Notes: a model not told the origin generated them from the sequence alone. A stretch of 64,000 bases of DNA from Gloeobacter morelensis MG652769 (GCF_021018745.1 NZ_CP063845.1:2976001-3040000), one strand, 5' to 3'. Counted from the first letter of the stretch, positions 44,523-53,946 are shown. Numbers and translations: made by a program.

Positions 44523-46435
44523 GAAGTCTCCTGCCGGGCGCGCTGGACCATCGAGATAAAGGCGTCCTCCAGCGAGTAGCCGACTTGGCGGGTCGGACCG
44601 AGAGCCTGCAGTTGCTCTAGATGTGCGTCCGGTTCGTCGAGCACCACGTGCAGCCGGTCACCAAACAGCGACACCCGCCAGGATTGCTCAGCAAACAGCG
44701 CGCGCAGCGCGCGCACCGCCCGGGGCAGATCCGCGCTGATGACTTCGTACAGTTGTCCGGGCTGGCGGGCTTTGATCTCGCCCGGCGTGCCCTGGGCGAC
44801 CAATTGGCCTGCCACCATGAAGCCCAGCCGGTGGCAGTGCTCAGCCTCCTCCAGATAGTGGGTGGTGACCAGCACTGCTGTGCCCGCGCGGGCGAACATC
44901 TCGATAAGCCGCCAGAACTGCCGCCGGGCGAGCGGATCGACACCGGAGGTCGGTTCATCGAGAAAGAGCACCTCCGGCTGGTGCATCACCGAAGCGCCGA
45001 AGGCGACCCGCTGCTTCCAGCCCCCCGGCAGCTGGCCGGTGAGCAGATTTTCCTGGCCCCGCAGTCCGCAGATGTCGATGACCCAATCGATGCGCTCGCG
45101 GCGCAGACGGCGGGGCACACCGTAGACGCCGCTATAAAATTCGAGATTCTGGGCAATGCTCAGATCGTCGTAGAGCGTGAATTTCTGGCTCATATAGCCC
45201 AGGCGGCGGCGCAACTCGCTGGTGCGCAATCTGTCCTTCTCACCGGCCAGGGTGACGGTGCCCGCGCTGGCAGGCAGCAACCCGCACAGCATCTTGATGG
45301 TCGTCGTCTTGCCCGCACCGTTGGCTCCCAATAGCCCATAGATCTGGCCGGGGTGGATTTTGAGGCTGACATTGTCTACCGCCCGAAATTGCCCGAAAGT
45401 TTTGCTCAGCTGCTCAGCACCAATGGCGACCGCGTCGGCAGAAAAAGAGCGATACAGCGGCGAAGGAAAATCCAGCAAAGGCGGGTCGGAACCCTGGCGG
45501 CGCAGGCGGGTCACAAAGACGTTCTCAAGCGTCGGATCGGCGCGGCTCACCCCCGCAGAAAGCCCCCCAAGGGCCTGCGCCACCGCCCGCTCGCCCCGGG
45601 CGGGGTCCGCTACCAATACATCGAGCCGGTCGCCAAAAGTTTGTACATCTTCAATATCTTCAAGCTGGTGCAGCACCTGCTCGGCGCGGGCAAGATCGCC
45701 GGCGTGCACCTCCAACCGGGAAAGCCCCAGACCGGCGCGCAGGCGGGCGGGGGTGTCGGGCGATTCGAGTTTGCCCCCGTACATCAGGGCTACCCGGTGG
45801 CAGCGCTCGGCTTCGTCGAGGTAGGGAGTGGCGACCACCACGGTCACCTGCTCCTCAGAAAGTGCGGCAAGCACATCCCAAAATTCGCGGCGCGAGACCG
45901 GGTCCACGCCGGTGGTCGGCTCGTCGAGCAGCAAAATTTGCGGTTGGGGGATCAAAGCGGCGCACAGGGCGAGCTTTTGTTTCATACCGCCGGAAAGTTG
46001 CCCGGCCAGCCGGTCAGCAAAGCGATCGAGATCGACCAGCTTGAGATAGCGAGCGCGGCGCTCCTCAAAGAGCGCTTCGTCCACCTGCTTGAGCCCGGCG
46101 CTGTAGCGCAGGTTCTCATCGACGGACAGATCGAGATACAAAGAAAAAGGCTGGGTGATATAGCCAATTTGCAACCGCGCGTCGCGCGGCGGCCGGCCGA
46201 GCACCGAGACGGTTCCGGCGGTCGGCTCCATCACCCCCGCCAGGATCTGAAAGGTGGTCGTCTTGCCCGCCCCGTCCGGCCCAATCAGGCCAAATACCTC
46301 GCCCCGGCGCACGGCAAAATCGACGCCGTCCACCGCCGCAAGCTGCTTGTAGCGCTTCACCAGACCTTGAACGACGATGGCGGCCACCTCGGCAGAGGCC
46401 GGTGGCAACAGCCCGGCCGGTTGCAGTAAAGTCAC
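44519..46435 (-). CDS. ABC transporter ATPase with two fused nucleotide-binding domains (YbhF-like)
   Basis: The 638-residue protein carries two complete ATPase domains. The first has Walker A GPDGAGKTTTF, signature QLSGGMKQKLALCAALIPQP and Walker B ILLLDEPTTGVDP. The second has Walker A GANGAGKTTTI, signature QLPGGWKQRVAFGASVMHQP and Walker B VLFLDEPTSGVDP. In domain 1 the switch His is replaced (VATPYLDEAERC), while domain 2 keeps TTHYLEEAEHC. The same fusion is seen in E. coli YbhF. It powers the two permeases. Its start overlaps the HlyD stop (ATGA). Confidence 0.95.
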   Translation of the reverse strand: MTLLQPAGLLPPASAEVAAIVVQGLVKRYKQLAAVDGVDFAVRRGEVFGLIGPDGAGKTTTFQILAGVMEPTAGTVSVLGRPPRDARLQIGYITQPFSLYLDLSVDENLRYSAGLKQVDEALFEERRARYLKLVDLDRFADRLAGQLSGGMKQKLALCAALIPQPQILLLDEPTTGVDPVSRREFWDVLAALSEEQVTVVVATPYLDEAERCHRVALMYGGKLESPDTPARLRAGLGLSRLEVHAGDLARAEQVLHQLEDIEDVQTFGDRLDVLVADPARGERAVAQALGGLSAGVSRADPTLENVFVTRLRRQGSDPPLLDFPSPLYRSFSADAVAIGAEQLSKTFGQFRAVDNVSLKIHPGQIYGLLGANGAGKTTTIKMLCGLLPASAGTVTLAGEKDRLRTSELRRRLGYMSQKFTLYDDLSIAQNLEFYSGVYGVPRRLRRERIDWVIDICGLRGQENLLTGQLPGGWKQRVAFGASVMHQPEVLFLDEPTSGVDPLARRQFWRLIEMFARAGTAVLVTTHYLEEAEHCHRLGFMVAGQLVAQGTPGEIKARQPGQLYEVISADLPRAVRALRALFAEQSWRVSLFGDRLHVVLDEPDAHLEQLQALGPTRQVGYSLEDAFISMVQRARQETS

Positions 46436-47700
46436 GGCGTCTCCTCGGTAAGAATTTCGGCGTCGGCGGGCATGCCGGGCTTGGCAAACCCGGCCGGATC
46501 GTCGAGCAGCAACTTCACCCCAAAGACCTGGCGGACGCGCTCGTCGCGAAAGTAGATGCTCTCCGGCGTAAAGGACGCCTGGGGATCGACTGCTGCCACC
46601 CGGGCTGCCAGGGGCCGCTCGGGAGCGGAATCGAGAAACACCCGCGCCTTTTGACCGATGCGCACCCGACCCAGTTGCCCTTCCGGGATATAGCCCCGCA
46701 GATAGACCGTCCGGTAATCGAGCAGGGCGAGGACGGTCCTGCCGGCGGTGACCACCGCCCCCGGCTCGACGCTGCGGGCGGTGACCACCCCGTCGATGGG
46801 ACTTGTGATATTGAGATAACCAATCTGGGCCAACAGCTGGCGGCGGGTGGCTTCTGCGTTTTTGACCTCCTCTTGTGCCGCCAGAAGCTGTGAGCGCGCC
46901 TGGGCGAGCTGGCGGCGCACCACTTCCAGCTCAGCAGACCGTACCGCCGGGTTGAGCGCTACGGTGCGCGTCTGGGTGAGGGTGCCTTCGGCGGCAATCA
47001 CCTGCTTGCGCGCGGCGTCCACGGCCGCCTTGCGGGCGGCGAGGGTGGCCTGGGCAGCATCAAACGTGGTCTGGGCCTGGTCGAACTGTTGGATAGAGGT
47101 GGCGCCCTCGCGCACCAATTGCTCGAAGCGGGTGCGGTTGGCGGCGGCAAGCTTGAGGTCCGCCTCCGCCTGGCGCACCTGCGCTATCGCCTGGGCCAGT
47201 TGCGATTGGGCGGAGGCTACCTGGGCGGCGGCCTGCTCGATGCGGCCCCGGGCATCACCGCGCGATTGGGTAAGGCCTAGTTGCGCCTGGGTCACCTGTG
47301 CCTCCAGCACATCGATCTGCAGCCCGGCCTGGCGCTGCTGCTGGCGGGCGGCGGCGATGCGCGCCACCGCTCCTGACAGTTGGGCCTGGATTTCGGCGTC
47401 ATCGAGCTCGACGATCAGTTGCCCACGGCGCACCGCGTCCCCTTCGCGCACCGTCACCCGGTCCACCCGCCCGGCGGTCTTCGCCCCGACATCGGTCTCG
47501 TAGCCTTCTAACCGGCCGCTCAGGGCGAGCCGGTCGGCGGGCGGCCGCGAGAGGGCAACCCATAAATACACGCCGGCTCCTGCCGCCAATAGTCCCCCCC
47601 CCAGCAGCAGAACGCGCCAATTCGGCCCTTTTTTGCGGACGGCCGCGGCCGTGGCGACCGGATCAAAAGCTGTGGCCGCGGATGTCGTGGGCTGCTGCAT
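46432..47700 (-). CDS. HlyD-family periplasmic adaptor (YbhG-like)
   Basis: The 422-residue membrane-fusion protein has one N-terminal membrane helix (VLLLGGGLLAAGAGVYLWVA). A lipoyl/barrel region follows (LEGYETDVGAKTAGRVDRVT), then a long coiled-coil hairpin (QVASAQSQLAQAIAQVRQAE to VVRRQLAQARSQLLAAQEEV), and the second barrel half ITSPIDGVVTARSVEPGAVV. It bridges the inner-membrane permeases to an outer-membrane channel. The ATG at 47700 has GGAGGAAATC just upstream. It is divergent from the tandem TetR gene. Confidence 0.93.
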   Translation of the reverse strand: MQQPTTSAATAFDPVATAAAVRKKGPNWRVLLLGGGLLAAGAGVYLWVALSRPPADRLALSGRLEGYETDVGAKTAGRVDRVTVREGDAVRRGQLIVELDDAEIQAQLSGAVARIAAARQQQRQAGLQIDVLEAQVTQAQLGLTQSRGDARGRIEQAAAQVASAQSQLAQAIAQVRQAEADLKLAAANRTRFEQLVREGATSIQQFDQAQTTFDAAQATLAARKAAVDAARKQVIAAEGTLTQTRTVALNPAVRSAELEVVRRQLAQARSQLLAAQEEVKNAEATRRQLLAQIGYLNITSPIDGVVTARSVEPGAVVTAGRTVLALLDYRTVYLRGYIPEGQLGRVRIGQKARVFLDSAPERPLAARVAAVDPQASFTPESIYFRDERVRQVFGVKLLLDDPAGFAKPGMPADAEILTEETP

Positions 47701-47734
47701 GATTTCCTCCTGGCGGAGCGAGCGGTACACTGGA

Positions 47735-47756
47735 CTTAACTACACCGTTTAGTAAA
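47735..47756. promoter_or_regulatory. Putative TetR operator in the efflux/regulator intergenic region
   Basis: On the minus strand TTTACTAAACGGTGTAGTTAAG is an imperfect dyad (ACTAAAC / GTAGTT arms around GGT). It lies between hlyD (start 47700) and the TetR gene (start 47801), where a shared operator is expected. The match is weak and was found by eye. Confidence 0.35.
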
Positions 47757-47800
47757 ATCATAGGTCAGCCCGGCTTGAATGCAACCCCTGATTTTGCCGT

Positions 47801-49138
47801 ATGTCCGAACAAGCGTGTAGTACGATCGAGCCCATGCCCGATTCTCCGCCTCTGATTGCCGATCCGGCCCGCCTGCGCGGCGAACCACCCCGCTCCGGGC
47901 GGGGGCGAGCCAAGCGCGAGCAGATTTTGCGCGGGGCGCTCGCGGTCTTTGCCCGCCACGGGTTTGTCGGTACGAGCATGGACCGGGTTGCTGGTGTGGC
48001 AGGCGTTTCAAAGCCCACCCTCTACAGTCACTTTCAGAGTAAGGAGGGGTTGTTTGTCTCACTTTTTGAGTGGGCCTGCGCTGTGTATTTGCCCAGGGAG
48101 GCGCCCGAAGCGGCCGGGGGGGGCGCGGGCGGGTTGCAGGAGCATATCGAGCAGTGGCTCGCGATGGCGTTGACCCCGGAGGCGGTGTTTGTGCTGCAGA
48201 CCGCCCTAAGCGAGTCGGCCCGATTTCCGGCATTGGGGCAGTTGTACGTGCGCACGGTCCTGGTGCCTCTGAAAAACCGTTTGCACGCCTGGCTGCTCGC
48301 CCAAGGCGATCTGGACACAGCCGATGGGGAGGCAGCTGCCACCCTGCTGTGTTGTGCGCTGTTTTCCTTTGTCGGCTTTACGGAGATCTTGAAAGGGCAG
48401 CTAGTTGTGCCGGTCCAGCGCGATGCTTTTGTTGCAGGGCTGGTGGACCTGGTCACAGGGCGAGCGAGAGTAGGGGAAGCGCAAGAAACTCCGGCGCAGG
48501 CGGCGCAATGGGCCTTGCCACCGGAGGATGCCGGGGCTGACGAGCGACGCGAGCAGACGTTGCGCGCGGCGATGGCGGTGTTTTTGGAGCATGGCTACGC
48601 CGGGACGAGCATGGACATGGTCGCGAGCAGCACGGGCCTCTCCAAGCCGACTCTGTACAGCCACTTTCAGGATAAAGAAGCCCTGTTCTCGGAGCTGATT
48701 GCCCGGGTGACGATCCGCCGCTCGTTTTTGCTGTTGCAACCGGGGCTTTTTGATGAACCGACGGCGGTGGTCTTTGCCAAGCAGGCGCAGGCTCTGCTCG
48801 CCAAAATCGACGATCCGGAGTATCACGCGCTCGTCCGGTTGGTGATGGGGGAGGCGGTGCGCTTTCCGGAACTAGGCAGGCTGTACACGCGCACAGTCAT
48901 GCAGCCGGGCTTTCGGCTTTTGGGGGCTTTTTTCGGCCGCTGCCGCCCGCGGCGGTTGCCCCCGGCGACGCTGACGGTGCTCTACTGTACTCCACTGATT
49001 GGCTTTGTCCTGCTGCACGCGCTTTTGGGGGGCGGTCGGTACTTCCCGGTCGGGCGCGAGCGCTACAGCGCCTGCCTGGTGGGTCTTTTAAGCGAAAGCA
49101 GTGCGAGTGCCCGCCAGGAAGCGGGCGATGGGGCGTGA
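47801..49138 (+). CDS. Tandem TetR regulator: two full TetR units in one chain
   Basis: The 445-residue protein contains two TetR repeats. Unit 1 (about residues 38-220) has QILRGALAVFARHGFVGTSM then VSKPTLYSHFQSKEGLFVSL. Unit 2 (about 245-430) has QTLRAAMAVFLEHGYAGTSM then LSKPTLYSHFQDKEALFSEL. Each HTH is followed by a ligand domain, with LQTALSESARFPALGQLYVR paralleling LVRLVMGEAVRFPELGRLYT. TetR proteins normally dimerise from single units, so this may work as an intramolecular dimer. It is divergent from the hlyD-ATPase-permease operon and is its likely repressor. An ATG at 47834 (MPDSPPLIADPARL) is an alternative start. Confidence 0.92.
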   Translation: MSEQACSTIEPMPDSPPLIADPARLRGEPPRSGRGRAKREQILRGALAVFARHGFVGTSMDRVAGVAGVSKPTLYSHFQSKEGLFVSLFEWACAVYLPREAPEAAGGGAGGLQEHIEQWLAMALTPEAVFVLQTALSESARFPALGQLYVRTVLVPLKNRLHAWLLAQGDLDTADGEAAATLLCCALFSFVGFTEILKGQLVVPVQRDAFVAGLVDLVTGRARVGEAQETPAQAAQWALPPEDAGADERREQTLRAAMAVFLEHGYAGTSMDMVASSTGLSKPTLYSHFQDKEALFSELIARVTIRRSFLLLQPGLFDEPTAVVFAKQAQALLAKIDDPEYHALVRLVMGEAVRFPELGRLYTRTVMQPGFRLLGAFFGRCRPRRLPPATLTVLYCTPLIGFVLLHALLGGGRYFPVGRERYSACLVGLLSESSASARQEAGDGA

Positions 49139-49179
49139 TAAGATGAGCGCCGGAATCGGTCTTTATTGAAGCAAGTATT

Positions 49180-50529
49180 GTGGCTTATTTTCGCAAGATT
49201 TTGATTGCCAACCGGGGCGAAGTGGCGCTGCGCATCCTGCGCACCTGCAGCGAACTGGGGATCGGCACGGTGGCGGTGCACTCGACAGCCGACGCGCTCT
49301 CGCTGCACGTGCAACTGGCCGACCAGGCGGTGTGCATCGGCGAACCGATGGCCAGCAAGAGCTATTTGAGCATTCCGAATTTGATCTCGGCGGCCCTGAC
49401 GCGCGACTGCGACGCCGTCCACCCGGGCTACGGTTTTTTGTCGGAGAACGAGCGCTTCGCTGAGATCTGCGCCGATCACGGCCTCACGTTTATTGGCCCC
49501 TCGCCCCGGGCGATGGTGCTGATGGGCGACAAGTCCACCGCCCGCGACACGATGAAGGCGGCGGGGGTGCCCACCGTGCCCGGCTCCGAGGGGCTCATCG
49601 ACAGCGAACCAGAAGCCTACGAGGCGGCCAAAGCGATTGGCTACCCGGTGATGATCAAGGCGACCGCCGGGGGCGGCGGGCGCGGCATGCGCATCGCGGG
49701 CAACGAGCGCGATCTCATCAAAATGGTCCAGACCGCCCAGCGCGAGGCGGAGGCGGCCTTCGGCAACCGGGGGGTCTACATCGAGAAGTATCTCGAAGAA
49801 CCCCGCCACATCGAATTTCAGATTCTGGCTGACCAGCACGGCAACGTCGTGCACCTGGGCGAGCGCGACTGCTCGATCCAAAGGCGCCACCAGAAATTGC
49901 TCGAAGAATCCCCCAGCCCCTTTCTCACCCCTGCGCTGCGCGAGCGCATGGGCGAGGCGGCCTTGCAGGCGGCGAGGTCAATCAACTACGTGGGCGCGGG
50001 CACCATCGAGTTTCTGGTCGACAAAAAGGGTGACTTTTACTTCATGGAGATGAATACCCGCATCCAGGTGGAGCACCCGGTCACCGAGATGCGCACGGGC
50101 ATCGATCTGATTGCCGAGCAGATCCGCATCGCCGCCGGGGAGCCGTTGGGCTACACCCAGTCCGACATCCGCACGGAGGGCCACGCCATCGAGTGCCGCA
50201 TCAACTGCGAGGATCCCGATAACGACTTTCGGCCCACCCCGGGCACGATCAGCGCCTACCTGGCGCCGGGTGGCCCGGGGGTGCGCATGGATTCTCACCT
50301 GTACCCGGGCTATCAGGTGCCATCCCACTACGATTCACTTTTAGGTAAGCTGATCGTCTGGGGCCGCAACCGCGACGAGGCGATCCGCCGGATGCGCCGG
50401 GCGCTCGCCGAGTGTGCGATCACCGGGGTACCCACCACGATTCCCTTTCACCTGCGGGTGCTCGACAACGCCTGGTTCCTGCGCGGCGACGTCTACACCA
50501 ACTTTGTCCAGCGGCGGATGAGCGAGTGA
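49180..50529 (+). CDS. accC: Acetyl-CoA carboxylase, biotin carboxylase subunit
   Basis: The 449-residue enzyme carboxylates biotin on AccB, the first step of fatty-acid synthesis. The GTG start gives [20 protein letters not shown]. It shows [20 protein letters not shown], the ATP-grasp glycine loop [33 protein letters not shown] and [20 protein letters not shown]. The metal-binding Glu lies in [20 protein letters not shown]. The length is normal. Its stop directly abuts the stop of convergent lpxD (TGATCA). Confidence 0.97.
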   Translation: MAYFRKILIANRGEVALRILRTCSELGIGTVAVHSTADALSLHVQLADQAVCIGEPMASKSYLSIPNLISAALTRDCDAVHPGYGFLSENERFAEICADHGLTFIGPSPRAMVLMGDKSTARDTMKAAGVPTVPGSEGLIDSEPEAYEAAKAIGYPVMIKATAGGGGRGMRIAGNERDLIKMVQTAQREAEAAFGNRGVYIEKYLEEPRHIEFQILADQHGNVVHLGERDCSIQRRHQKLLEESPSPFLTPALRERMGEAALQAARSINYVGAGTIEFLVDKKGDFYFMEMNTRIQVEHPVTEMRTGIDLIAEQIRIAAGEPLGYTQSDIRTEGHAIECRINCEDPDNDFRPTPGTISAYLAPGGPGVRMDSHLYPGYQVPSHYDSLLGKLIVWGRNRDEAIRRMRRALAECAITGVPTTIPFHLRVLDNAWFLRGDVYTNFVQRRMSE

Positions 50530-51654
50530 TCAGCCCTGGGGGGCATCGCCGGTCGTCCCGTGGCACTCGAGAGCGGCCTTTGGCGGCGACGCATCGGCCC
50601 GGCCGGATTTGCCGTTGGTCTTGAAGGGTTCTTCGAGCACGGCGATCCGCTTTTGCATCTGCTGGACCGACTTTTGCATCTGCGGCAGCTGGCGAAACAC
50701 CGCCGAAGCTTTAAGCCAGGTGTGACTGTCGCTGGCGGGGATATTGCCGTAGAGCACCTGGTTCGCCTCCACCGATTTCCAGATGCAGGATTTGACCGTG
50801 GCGACCACGTTGTCCCCGATGTGCAGGTGTCCGGCCACGCCCACCTGCCCGGCAAGCATGACGTTGCGGCCCACCGTGCTGCTGCCTGCGAGCCCCACCT
50901 GGCCGCAAAGCAGCGTATTTTCGCCGACGCTGGAGCCGTGACCGATCATCACCAGGTTGTCGAGCTTGCTGCCGGATTTGATGCGCGTCTCGCCGATGGT
51001 GGCGCGGTCGACGGTCGTGCAGGCGCCGATCTCGACGCGGTTTTCGAGCACGACGATCCCCGACTGGACAATTTTGTACCAGGTGCCGTCGGCTTGTTTG
51101 GCATAACCGAATCCATCGGCGCCGATCACGGCTCCATTTTGGACGATGCAGTCTTCACCAATCACAACGTGCTCGCGCACGACACAGTTGGAATGGATGG
51201 TGCTGTTGCGGCCGATGCGCACCCCCGGGTAGATGGTGCAGTTGGGGTAGACGGTGACGTCGTCCGCCAGAACCACCCCCTCGCCGATGACGCTCGAAGC
51301 ACCGATGCGCACGTTGTGGCCGCAGACGGCTGTGGGGTCGACGACGGCCGTGGGGTGGATGCCGTGGGGTGCCGGCGGGGGCGAATAAAACAATTCGATC
51401 GCGTGGGCAAAGGTGAGATAGGGATTGACGTGCCGCAGCAATGGGATGGGCCAGGCCGCAGAAACCTCAAAGTCGGCCGAGACGATCGCCGCCGACGCTT
51501 TGGTGTCTCGAAGCTTGACTTTGTATTTTGGATTGGAAAGAAAAGTCAAATGCCCCGGTTCTGCCTCTTCAATGCCCGCTATACCGACGATATCGACTTG
51601 CCCATCTCCCTCCAGAGCACAGCCGAGCTTCGCTGAAATATCCGATAATTTCAT
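50530..51654 (-). CDS. lpxD: UDP-3-O-acylglucosamine N-acyltransferase
   Basis: The 374-residue protein adds the second acyl chain in lipid A synthesis. It has the N-terminal uridine-binding domain (IVGIAGIEEAEPGHLTFLSN) and a left-handed beta helix of hexapeptides. GADGFGYAKQADGTWYKIVQ, IGACTTVDRATIGETRIKSG and the catalytic His in DNLVMIGHGSSVGENTLLC identify LpxD. The C-terminal helix is followed by about 30 extra polar residues. I chose the ATG at 51654 (MKLSDISAKLGCALEG). It fits an outer membrane with lipid A. Confidence 0.95.
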   Translation of the reverse strand: MKLSDISAKLGCALEGDGQVDIVGIAGIEEAEPGHLTFLSNPKYKVKLRDTKASAAIVSADFEVSAAWPIPLLRHVNPYLTFAHAIELFYSPPPAPHGIHPTAVVDPTAVCGHNVRIGASSVIGEGVVLADDVTVYPNCTIYPGVRIGRNSTIHSNCVVREHVVIGEDCIVQNGAVIGADGFGYAKQADGTWYKIVQSGIVVLENRVEIGACTTVDRATIGETRIKSGSKLDNLVMIGHGSSVGENTLLCGQVGLAGSSTVGRNVMLAGQVGVAGHLHIGDNVVATVKSCIWKSVEANQVLYGNIPASDSHTWLKASAVFRQLPQMQKSVQQMQKRIAVLEEPFKTNGKSGRADASPPKAALECHGTTGDAPQG

Positions 51655-52028
51655 AACACTTTCCATCTTTTGTTGTTCAAGTACAGAGGCACCGTTCGGC
51701 TGCCCGCAAAGACCATCGTTTGGCAAAATCCGGAATCGCTCCGGGGCAGGCCCCGTGAAGCCACCTGGGAAACTATGGCGCGGCACTCCTCGGGAAGTTG
51801 CCAGAATATGGGATACAAAAATTTAATCGACAAATCAAGTTTTCGACCCGGCCCCGGTGGGTCATGCGCAGAGCCCGCTTCAAGAATGATAACAAGATTA
51901 AAGCTTTAGCGCCCTTATCTCCGCCGAACCGCGGTCGAAAATCGCCCGGAGGCGCGGAGAATCCGGGGGCGGTTGCGGCCTGACAAAACCGGCCAAACCC
52001 CTGCAAAAGCCTGAGCCTGCCTGGCAGC
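51655..52028. other. Intergenic region upstream of lpxD
   Basis: About 374 bases between lpxD and yggT, both on the minus strand. No reading frame with a plausible product was found beyond an in-frame extension of lpxD that lacks a ribosome site. I looked for a cobalamin-type riboswitch and did not find the conserved boxes. Confidence 0.45.
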
Positions 52029-52352
52029 TCAGGCCAGCTTTGTGAGCATTGTAACGATACCTTGCTGGCCGATCAGCAATTCCTGGGCGAGAGCGACCAG
52101 GGCAAGCCAGACAAACGGGGTCATATCCACCCCGCCGAAGGTGGGGATGACCTTGCGTGTGGGGCGCAAAAACGGTTCGGTGGGCCAGGCGACAAAGTTG
52201 TAGGGCGGCCGGTTGAGGTCGAGCTGCGGAAACCAGGTGAGTACAATCCGAAACAAAAACAGCAAAATATACAGGCTGAACAACAGCCGCAACCCACTCG
52301 CCACGATCTCCCAGGTATCCACGCCAGTCCCCTCGCCGGTTCTGCTGTCCAT
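52029..52352 (-). CDS. YggT/Ycf19 family membrane protein
   Basis: The 107-residue protein has two membrane segments (VASGLRLLFSLYILLFLFRI; PFVWLALVALAQELLIGQQG) around the family loop FPQLDLNRPPYNFVAWPTEP FLRPTRKVIP. YggT proteins act in membrane/osmotic processes in bacteria, and Ycf19 occurs in plastids and cyanobacteria. I chose the ATG at 52352. The longer frame upstream is antisense to the DUF6624 gene. Confidence 0.93.
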   Translation of the reverse strand: MDSRTGEGTGVDTWEIVASGLRLLFSLYILLFLFRIVLTWFPQLDLNRPPYNFVAWPTEPFLRPTRKVIPTFGGVDMTPFVWLALVALAQELLIGQQGIVTMLTKLA

Positions 52353-52475
52353 TTTAGGCGCGAGGCTAAGCTGGATCCGGCTGCGAGGTGCTGCGATGAC
52401 GACTGAAACCGACTTTGCCAGGCTTACTCCCGCCGATGCGAGCTTGGACGCCTCGGGCGGCGGAGACTGACGGCG

Positions 52476-53069
52476 ATGGACGACCAACTGCGTATCGAAC
52501 TGGTGGCGATGGCGGCAGAAGACCAGATAGTCCGCGCCGAACTGGCGGCGGACGGGTCGCTCTTTGCTGGCTACCACCCCCGGATGGAGGCGGTGCACCG
52601 CCGCAACGCCGGGAGGCTTGAGGCGATTTTGGTGGCCTACGGCTGGCCGGGCCGCTCCCTGGTGGGTGATGAGGGGGCAGCGGCAGCTTTTTTGCTGCTC
52701 CAGCACGCGATTGGTTTTCCCGATTTGCAGCGGAGCGCTTTGGGATTGCTGCAGCAGGCGGCGGCGGCAGGCGAAGCGGTCCCCCTGCACTCAGCGATGC
52801 TCGAAGATCGTCTTTGCACCTTTGAAGGGCGGCCTCAGCGCTTCGGCACCCAATTCGATTGGGACGCGGCAGGCGATCTCAGTCCCCTGCCTATCGCAGA
52901 TCCTGAGGGTGTGGACGATCGGCGTCGGGCCGTCGGGCTCGAACCACTCGCGCAGCAAACGCGGCGGATGCGCGCGCAGGCGCTTCTCGAAGGGCAAAAG
53001 CCTCCCGTAGACTTTGCCGGGCGGCGCGCCGAGATGGAGCACTGGGCATGTTCGGTGGGCTGGCGATAA
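52476..53069 (+). CDS. DUF6624-like protein
   Basis: A 197-residue soluble protein with HRRNAGRLEAILVAYGWPGR, SLVGDEGAAAAFLLLQHAIG and MLEDRLCTFEGRPQRFGTQF. IADPEGVDDRRRAVGLEPLA follows. This series matches the DUF6624 family pattern (GWP.RSLVG, AEGRPQRYGTQF, VD.RR..VGL). Function unknown. ATG at 52476 follows a GGAG-like site. The alpha/beta hydrolase begins about 106 bp downstream. Confidence 0.75.
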   Translation: MDDQLRIELVAMAAEDQIVRAELAADGSLFAGYHPRMEAVHRRNAGRLEAILVAYGWPGRSLVGDEGAAAAFLLLQHAIGFPDLQRSALGLLQQAAAAGEAVPLHSAMLEDRLCTFEGRPQRFGTQFDWDAAGDLSPLPIADPEGVDDRRRAVGLEPLAQQTRRMRAQALLEGQKPPVDFAGRRAEMEHWACSVGWR

Positions 53070-53175
53070 CCGTGCCCGCGCCGCAAAACCCTCCGCCTGT
53101 GCGTTGCGGCGCGTCGTGAGGCAGGACTATGCTGAGGCGGCGCCCGTTCCGACTCGGCCGCACCAGGTGCATCCG

Positions 53176-53931
53176 ATGCTGGAGAACAAGCCCTTCTTTC
53201 TCAAAGCTTCCGCCGACCGCGTCTGTCTGCTGCTGCACGGGCTGGGGGGCGGTCCCTACGAGATGCAGCCGCTGGCCGAATCTCTGCACGAGCAGGGGCT
53301 TTCGGTGCTGGCGGTGGCCTACCCCGGCCACGACAAACCCGCCCGCCGCATGCCCGCCTCCACCTGGCCCGAGTGGTACGGCCACATCGAGGCTACCTAC
53401 CGCCAACTGGCTGGAGCCTTTGCAAGTATCAGCGTCGTCGGCTTCTCCACCGGCTGCCCGCTCGCTCTGCACCTGGCGGCGCGCTGGCCGGTGGCGAAAC
53501 TGGTGCTGATCAGCCCGTTTGTTGCCGTGCGCTACCGCTGGTTTTATCTGCTGCCGCCGGAAGCTTATCTGTACTCGGTGGGTTGGCTATTGCCGCAGGT
53601 GCCGCGCCGCCGCCTGCCGGTGCGCGACCGGGCGATGCGCGAGACTGCCGAGCAAGCCGCCTACTACCGCACCTTTAACCTGTCCGCCGTGCGCAGCGCC
53701 CTGGCCCTCATCGGCAAAATCAAAGCGGAACTGTCGCTGGTGCGCTGTCCGCTGCTCATTTTGCAGTCGCGCCGGGACAGCGTCGTGGCTCCATCGGGGG
53801 CCGAATATATTTACCGCCGGGTGCGCTCGCACGTCCGGCAACTGCACTGGTTCGACAAGTCCGACCATATCCTGCCGCTCGATCTCGAGCGCAAGGAAGT
53901 TTTCGAACGGGTGGGCCAATTTTTGCTTTGA
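53176..53931 (+). CDS. Alpha/beta hydrolase, carboxylesterase/monoacylglycerol-lipase type
   Basis: The 251-residue enzyme starts MLENKPFFLKASADRVCLLL with the oxyanion loop HGLGGGPYEMQPLAE. Nucleophile Ser lies in VVGFSTGCPLALHLAA. Asp is in SRRDSVVAPSGAEYIY and His in DKSDHILPLDLERKEVFERV. This layout resembles Est30/monoglyceride lipase-like esterases. The substrate is not evident. The ATG at 53176 was chosen because sequence upstream is a shadow of the preceding gene. Confidence 0.92.
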   Translation: MLENKPFFLKASADRVCLLLHGLGGGPYEMQPLAESLHEQGLSVLAVAYPGHDKPARRMPASTWPEWYGHIEATYRQLAGAFASISVVGFSTGCPLALHLAARWPVAKLVLISPFVAVRYRWFYLLPPEAYLYSVGWLLPQVPRRRLPVRDRAMRETAEQAAYYRTFNLSAVRSALALIGKIKAELSLVRCPLLILQSRRDSVVAPSGAEYIYRRVRSHVRQLHWFDKSDHILPLDLERKEVFERVGQFLL

Positions 53932-53946
53932 CCCGGGGGTGGGGTA

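Noticed and set aside
51655-52028. Possible riboswitch upstream of lpxD (GC-rich pairing segments)
   Set aside because: The conserved boxes of cobalamin, SAM or TPP riboswitches could not be found on either strand.
52353-52790. Upstream part of the yggT frame on the minus strand
   Set aside because: It shadows the DUF6624 gene; the two-helix protein starts at 52352.
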